Shown here one piece after another: positions 22,545-25,745 of a stretch of DNA of 25,745 bases (positions are counted from its first letter, which is position 1; the number at the start of each line of letters is the position of its first letter). Both the position numbers and the translations under genes were made by a program. This DNA comes from a virus: positions 1 to 25,745 of the IMG/VR virus record IMGVR_UViG_3300044675_002527. One strand, given 5' to 3'. The notes beneath the pieces are model-generated. The model was not told the origin of the DNA, ran no database searches, and saw only the letters and a list, made by a program, of their open reading frames with translations.

Positions 22545-23897
22545 ATGTCCCGTAACGGTTCCGGCACTTACACGCGCCCCCAATCGGATTACATCCCCGG
22601 CACGACTATCCTGGCATCATCCCTCAATTCAGACCTGAACGATATGGCGTCTGCCCTGACCGCTTCACTGGCGCGTGATGGCCAGACCACGCCAACGGGC
22701 AATCTGCCGATGGGCAATTTCCGGCATACAGGCGTTGCAGACGGTGTGGCCCGCACGGATTACGCGGCGCTTGGGCAAACGCAAAACGGCGCCTTCCTGT
22801 GGGGCGGCACGGCGGGCGGCACGGCCAATGCCGCGACCATCAGCTTGAACCCGCCATTGGCAGCATACGCGGCGGGGCAAGCGTTTCGGTTTATCAGCAG
22901 CGCGGCCAATACCAGCAGCGTCACGTTGAATGTCAACGGCGTGGGCGCGGTGGCGTTGAACAAGGGCGATGGCACGGTGGCGTTGAGCGCGGGCGACCTG
23001 CCGGCGAGCGCTATGGTTACGGTGGTGCATGACGGGACGCGGTTTCGGTTGATTGATCCGGCGATTTCGCCAACGCTTGACGCTATAACGCCAGCATGGG
23101 TGGACCTTGCCAGCGCAACAACGACTGACCTAAGCACGGTTGGCGCCAATGTGCGGATTACCGGCACAACGACCATCACAGGCTTTGGCACGGCGCCAAG
23201 CGGTGTCACGCGCAAGTTGCGGTTTGCAGCGGCGCTGACGCTGACGCACAACGCGACCAGCCTGATTTTGCCAGGTGCAGCCAACATCACCACGGCGGCG
23301 GGTGACACGGCAGAGGCTATCAGTCTTGGATCTGGCAATTGGGTGTTGGTAAATTTCACGCGCGCGGCGGCAGGTTATGCGGGCAATATCCTGTTGGCCA
23401 ATCCGGTGGCCGCTGCGAATATCGGCATCAATCGCGGCACGGCCCAGGCCACAACCAGCGGCACGGCAATTGATTTTACCGGGGCAACTGGCATTCCCGC
23501 AGGAGTGCGGCGCGTTACGCTGATATTTGATGATGTCAGTTTAAGTGGCACGGAGCGTTTGCTTGTGCAGCTTGGGGCTGGATCAATCCAAACAACAGGA
23601 TATCTGGGGTCGTCCGGCGGTATTTTTGGACCCAATCAATGCAATAGCCTTTCATTTACGACAGGATTTATTACCGAGCTTGCGAACGCGGGGGTTTTCC
23701 GCATGGGCGCCATGCAGTTTTTCAATATCAGCGGCAATAAATGGGTTCAGTCGCATTCAATCGGGGATAGCTCTGGTAGCGTTATGCATGGCGGCGGCGT
23801 TGTCACCCTGTCCGGCGTTCTGGATAGGCTTCGCATTACCAACACCGGGTCAAACACCTTCGATAACGGCAGCGTCAATCTTGTGTGGGAGTTTTGA
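22545..23897 (+). CDS. Tail fibre protein, 450 aa
   Basis: ATG 22545 follows GGAG at 22531-22534. The first 75 residues are a standard virion-attachment domain of podovirus fibres: SDYIPGTTILASSLNSDLND, ALTASLARDGQTTPTGNLPM and GNFRHTGVADGVARTDYAAL. The shaft (80-290) is beta-rich with Ala/Gly/Thr-rich strands (TLNVNGVGAVALNKGDGT). The C-terminal 160 residues begin near GINRGTAQATTSGTAIDFTG and form a separate sandwich domain ending LDRLRITNTGSNTFDNGSVN and LVWEF, which is where receptor binding is expected. From about 23490 the DNA is lower in GC (48% for 23521-23580 by hand count), as if the tip had been exchanged. It precedes the lysis genes directly. Confidence 0.85.
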   Translation: MSRNGSGTYTRPQSDYIPGTTILASSLNSDLNDMASALTASLARDGQTTPTGNLPMGNFRHTGVADGVARTDYAALGQTQNGAFLWGGTAGGTANAATISLNPPLAAYAAGQAFRFISSAANTSSVTLNVNGVGAVALNKGDGTVALSAGDLPASAMVTVVHDGTRFRLIDPAISPTLDAITPAWVDLASATTTDLSTVGANVRITGTTTITGFGTAPSGVTRKLRFAAALTLTHNATSLILPGAANITTAAGDTAEAISLGSGNWVLVNFTRAAAGYAGNILLANPVAAANIGINRGTAQATTSGTAIDFTGATGIPAGVRRVTLIFDDVSLSGTERLLVQLGAGSIQTTGYLGSSGGIFGPNQCNSLSFTTGFITELANAGVFRMGAMQFFNISGNKWVQSHSIGDSSGSVMHGGGVVTLSGVLDRLRITNTGSNTFDNGSVNLVWEF

Positions 23898-23899
23898 TT

Positions 23900-24115
23900 A
23901 TGGCTCCCATTGATCCCCGCGATTTTGGCAAGCTGGAGGCCGAGGTCGCCATTTTGCGTGACCAGGTTTCAGCCATGGCCGAAGACATGCGTGCCGTGCG
24001 CACGGTGCTGGATCAAGCATCGGGATCATGGCGCGTGATTGTGGCTGTGGCGGGCATCACCAGCGCGCTAACAGCGATGGCGATTAAGCTGTTGCCGTTC
24101 TGGCCATTCAAATGA
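23900..24115 (+). CDS. Small membrane protein with coiled coil, holin-associated (XhlA-like layout), 71 aa
   Basis: The start is ATG 23900, two bases after the fibre stop, with GGGAG about nine bases upstream. Residues 9-40 form a heptad-like helix (FGKLEAEVAILRDQVSAM, then AEDMRAVRTVLDQ), and residues 45-68 a single transmembrane segment (RVIVAVAGITSALTAMAIKL), followed by a short LPFWPFK end. This layout (soluble helix first, one membrane helix last) is that of XhlA/hemolysin-type lysis proteins and of some antiholins. The stop overlaps the start of the next holin candidate (ATGA). It may modulate holin timing. Confidence 0.72.
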   Translation: MAPIDPRDFGKLEAEVAILRDQVSAMAEDMRAVRTVLDQASGSWRVIVAVAGITSALTAMAIKLLPFWPFK

Positions 24116-24405
24116 CTAAGGAAGAATTTTTTACGGGGGTGGTCTTGGCAGCCGTGTCAGGGTGGATTGCAGCGCTTGGGCGCGAAATCAAGAACGAACG
24201 CCGCCGCTTGAATTGGAAGCTGGTGGCACTGGAAACCCCAAGCGCCATTTCCTGCGGCCTAATCGGCGGCGGGTTTGCTGCCATCATGGGCTGGCACCAT
24301 CCCTTGGCGGTAGCAGCCTGCGCTTCCATCGCCGGGCATATTGGCAGCGCGGTGATGATGCAATTCATCATTGCTTGGCTGAAGCGGCGCGTGCGCGATG
24401 AATGA
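24112..24405 (+). CDS. Holin, LydA / superfamily III type, 97 aa
   Basis: Three hydrophobic segments can be seen: 7-23 (FTGVVLAAVSGWIAALG), 46-62 (AISCGLIGGGFAAIMGW) and 64-90 (PLAVAACASIAGHIGSAV, continuing to IIAWL). Between the first and second lies a basic loop (REIKNERRRLNWK), and the end is basic (KRRVRDE). Size and pattern, including the A-G-x-x-G-S turn in the last helix, fit the LydA-like holins that open the inner membrane for the endolysin. It is coupled by ATGA to the gene before and overlaps the gene after by eight bases. I am confident it is a lysis membrane protein; the subfamily is less sure. Confidence 0.75.
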   Translation: MTKEEFFTGVVLAAVSGWIAALGREIKNERRRLNWKLVALETPSAISCGLIGGGFAAIMGWHHPLAVAACASIAGHIGSAVMMQFIIAWLKRRVRDE

Positions 24406-24685
24406 AGCGCTGGCCAATGCGCTGAAGGCGCGCGATGCGAAGCCGGAACAAGACTGCGAAATGCTGGCGCGCATTTTGATGGGCACGCCGGACATGCGCG
24501 GGCAGCGCTATCCCACCATGCAGCAAGCCCGGCCAATGGCGCCGACCATGCGCGAGCAGGGCGCGAACTTAATGGCAATGCTGGCCAAACGCCCGGAAGA
24601 ATTGACCGAAGCTGAAAAGCCAATCGTGGCCACGCTGGAGGGGTTTCTGTTCCAGGGCGGGCCGTTTCCGAAGGTTGGACGATAA
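24398..24685 (+). CDS. Unknown small protein in the lysis cassette, 95 aa
   Basis: The ATG at 24398 lies eight bases inside the end of the holin gene, so translation is probably coupled. The product is soluble and mainly helical: MNEALANALKARDAKPEQDC, then EMLARILMGTPDMRG, a Met/Pro-rich segment (TMQQARPMAPTMREQGANLM) and a C-terminal EKPIVATLEGFLFQGG. There is no signal peptide, lipobox or membrane segment, so it is not an obvious spanin. I do not recognise the family. Its place between two holin-type genes suggests a lysis accessory or an unrelated small gene. A good ribosome binding site for the next gene overlaps its stop codon. Confidence 0.65.
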   Translation: MNEALANALKARDAKPEQDCEMLARILMGTPDMRGQRYPTMQQARPMAPTMREQGANLMAMLAKRPEELTEAEKPIVATLEGFLFQGGPFPKVGR

Positions 24686-24698
24686 AGGAGCCCATCCC

Positions 24699-25100
24699 AT
24701 GCTTCCCGTAATCACCGCCCTGCTGCCCGCGCTTGGCACGCTGATAGACCGGCTAATTCCTGACCGCGCGGCGGCTGAGAAAGCCAAGGCCGAGATGGAA
24801 CAGCAGCTTGTGACGGCGGCCAATCAAGCCGCGCTGGCACAGGTGGAAGTGAACAAAATTGAGGCCGCGCATTCCAGTGTATTTGTGGCTGGGTGGCGCC
24901 CGGCGATCGGCTGGGTCTGCGCCGCCGGCCTGGCCTGGGCATTTGTTCTGGCGCCGATTGCGTCATGGGCGCTGGTGGTGCTGGGCATCAAGGCGGAATT
25001 GCCGGCCATTCACACGGACTATCTGCTGGAATTGGTGCTGGCCATGCTGGGCATTGGCGGGTTGCGGACGTTTGAGAAATTGCGCGGGGTGGCACGATGA
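24699..25100 (+). CDS. Holin of the GTA/3TM family, 133 aa
   Basis: AAAGGAG at 24684-24690 is 8 bases before ATG 24699. Residues 1-22 include a hydrophobic helix (LPVITALLPALGTLIDRL), residues 25-57 form a charged helix (AAEKAKAEMEQQLVTAANQA), and two strong membrane segments follow at 70-97 (IGWVCAAGLAWAFVLAPIAS, extending to VVLGI) and 107-125 (DYLLELVLAMLGIGGLRTFE). The sequence FVAGWRPAIGW between charged helix and first membrane segment, and the final G-L-R-T-F-E-K, are characteristic of the 3TM holin family of alphaproteobacterial phages and gene transfer agents. It overlaps the endolysin start by ATGA, so the two are likely made together. Confidence 0.88.
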   Translation: MLPVITALLPALGTLIDRLIPDRAAAEKAKAEMEQQLVTAANQAALAQVEVNKIEAAHSSVFVAGWRPAIGWVCAAGLAWAFVLAPIASWALVVLGIKAELPAIHTDYLLELVLAMLGIGGLRTFEKLRGVAR

Positions 25101-25558
25101 GCCTTTCCGCCCGGTGTGAATTGCGCCTAGCAGGCGTGCATCCTGACCTGGTGCGGGTGGTGCGGCGCGCGGCTGAAGGCGGCGCGGTGTTTCGGGTGGA
25201 AGAAGGCTTGCGGACGGTGGAACGCCAGCGCCAGCTTGTCGCCAAGGGCGCATCGCAAACCATGAACAGCCGCCACCTGACCGGGCACGCGGTGGATCTT
25301 CTGCCGCTTGTGGATGGGCAGCCTACCTTTGACTGGAAATACTACTTTCCGCTTGCCGACGCCGTAGCCGATGCGGCCCGGAAAGAGGGCGTGCCCCTCA
25401 TCTGGGGCGGCGCCTGGGGGCGGTCCGTGCAGGATTGGCCGAAGGGCGTCGCCAAGGCGGCACAGGATGCCTATGCGGCGGAACGGCGCGCGGCGGGGCG
25501 TAAACCCTTCCTTGACGGGCCGCATTTTGAACTGCCGGCGGCGGTCTATCCGGCATAA
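25097..25558 (+). CDS. Endolysin, M15 family peptidase, 153 aa
   Basis: This cuts the peptide part of the cell wall. The M15 zinc site is complete: SRHLTGHAVDL gives S58, H60, G63, A65 and D67 of the S-x-H-x-x-G-x-A-x-D motif, and DGPHFEL gives H143 as third zinc ligand, with D140 as likely catalytic acid. The upstream block (FRVEEGLRTVERQRQLVAKG) is also standard for phage members of this family (VanY/L-alanyl-D-glutamate or D-Ala-D-Ala type); the exact bond cannot be told by eye. No signal peptide or cell-wall binding domain is present, so export must depend on the holins encoded just before. The ATGA overlap couples it to the 3TM holin. Confidence 0.93.
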   Translation: MSLSARCELRLAGVHPDLVRVVRRAAEGGAVFRVEEGLRTVERQRQLVAKGASQTMNSRHLTGHAVDLLPLVDGQPTFDWKYYFPLADAVADAARKEGVPLIWGGAWGRSVQDWPKGVAKAAQDAYAAERRAAGRKPFLDGPHFELPAAVYPA

Positions 25559-25624
25559 TCTCGGCAAGGCTTGCGGGTAAGCGGCATAAATATCTGAAAA
25601 AGCGCGATAAAATGCGCGTATCCC

Positions 25625-25674
25625 CGGCACTCATAATGCCGGGGTCAGCGGTTCAAGTCCGCTCGCCGCTACCA
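25625..25674 (+). other. 3' half of a tRNA with CAU anticodon, probable prophage attachment site (att) remnant
   Basis: CGGCA (25625-25629), a seven-base loop with CAT at 25632-25634 and TGCCG (25637-25641) form an anticodon arm. GGGTC is the variable loop. AGCGG, TTCAAGT and CCGCT (25647-25663) form the T arm, and CGCCGCT plus ACCA (25664-25674) make the 3' acceptor strand and CCA end. This is a Met (or lysidine-type Ile) tRNA by anticodon. No D arm and no properly spaced AGCGGCG 5' acceptor strand precede it, so only the 3' part is present. Such fragments at the end of a prophage mark integration into a tRNA gene, with identity beginning at the anticodon arm. Confidence 0.75.
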
Positions 25675-25725
25675 AAAAATCCCCTGAAATACTAAGGAAT
25701 TTCTAAAACCGGCCCAAACCCACAG

Positions 25726-25745
25726 GGGCGATTTGCGCCCGTTTT
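25726..25745 (+). terminator. Terminator-like hairpin at the right edge, cut by the window end
   Basis: GGGCG (25726-25730) pairs with CGCCC (25736-25740) around the loop ATTTG and is followed by GTTTT at the last bases. It lies 51 bases after the tRNA CCA end and could be the terminator of the original host tRNA gene. The T run may continue outside the window. Confidence 0.5.

Noticed and set aside
25602-25617. GCGC...GCGC hairpin after the endolysin gene as a terminator
   Set aside because: The stem is only four base pairs and no T tract follows.
25579-25674. A complete tRNA gene, using AGCGGCA at 25580-25586 as the 5' acceptor strand
   Set aside because: That stretch pairs with six of seven acceptor positions but lies about 19 bases too far from the anticodon arm, and no D arm lies between them. 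A chance match is more likely.

Overview
The window reads as the late (structural and lysis) half of a temperate, P22-like podovirus, most likely a prophage in an alphaproteobacterium. The host call rests on four things: high GC in most genes, the gene families present, a holin of the GTA/3TM type that is common in Alphaproteobacteria, and the 3' half of a tRNA with a CAU anticodon at the right end, which looks like an attachment-site remnant. No integrase, repressor or replication gene is visible, so the left part of the element lies outside the window. The host genus cannot be named from this sequence.

Layout, all on the + strand except one doubtful small ORF. Positions 1-1040 hold the end of the early/middle region: a partial unknown gene, a 64-residue unknown, a 159-residue unknown that sits where a late regulator would be expected, and a DUF551-like protein. 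Positions 1026-1106 hold a possible late promoter followed at once by a strong intrinsic terminator. Next come the small and large terminase subunits (1124-2940), a short beta-rich protein, a receptor-binding-type protein of unusually low GC (3252-4535), a small unknown and the P22-type portal (4825-7062). Positions 7080-11427 hold a block of adhesin-like and unknown proteins, including two tandem paralogous glycine-rich proteins. The head module follows: scaffold (11443-12504), major capsid protein (12515-13522) and a probable decoration protein (13538-14059), closed by a GC-rich hairpin. The neck and ejection module comes next: a coiled-coil protein, a small beta protein, a head-tail adaptor, a gp10-like DNA-stabilisation protein, a GNAT acetyltransferase and three likely ejection proteins (14112-22348). 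The window ends with a tail fibre (22545-23897), three membrane proteins that are holin candidates, one small unknown, an M15 peptidase endolysin (25097-25558) and the tRNA fragment (25625-25674).

The genes are packed tightly, with many ATGA, TGATG or TAATG stop/start overlaps, which suggests one long late transcript with translational coupling. Terminase fills a procapsid built from scaffold and coat through the portal. The adaptor and gp10-like protein close the neck, the ejection proteins leave with the DNA, and several separate adhesin loci probably set host range. Holins then release the M15 endolysin. No stretch longer than 300 bases lacks a gene. The least ordinary points are the adhesin loci on both sides of the portal gene, the tandem glycine-rich pair, the promoter/terminator pair ahead of terminase, the embedded acetyltransferase, and a possible two-helix membrane protein on the opposite strand.
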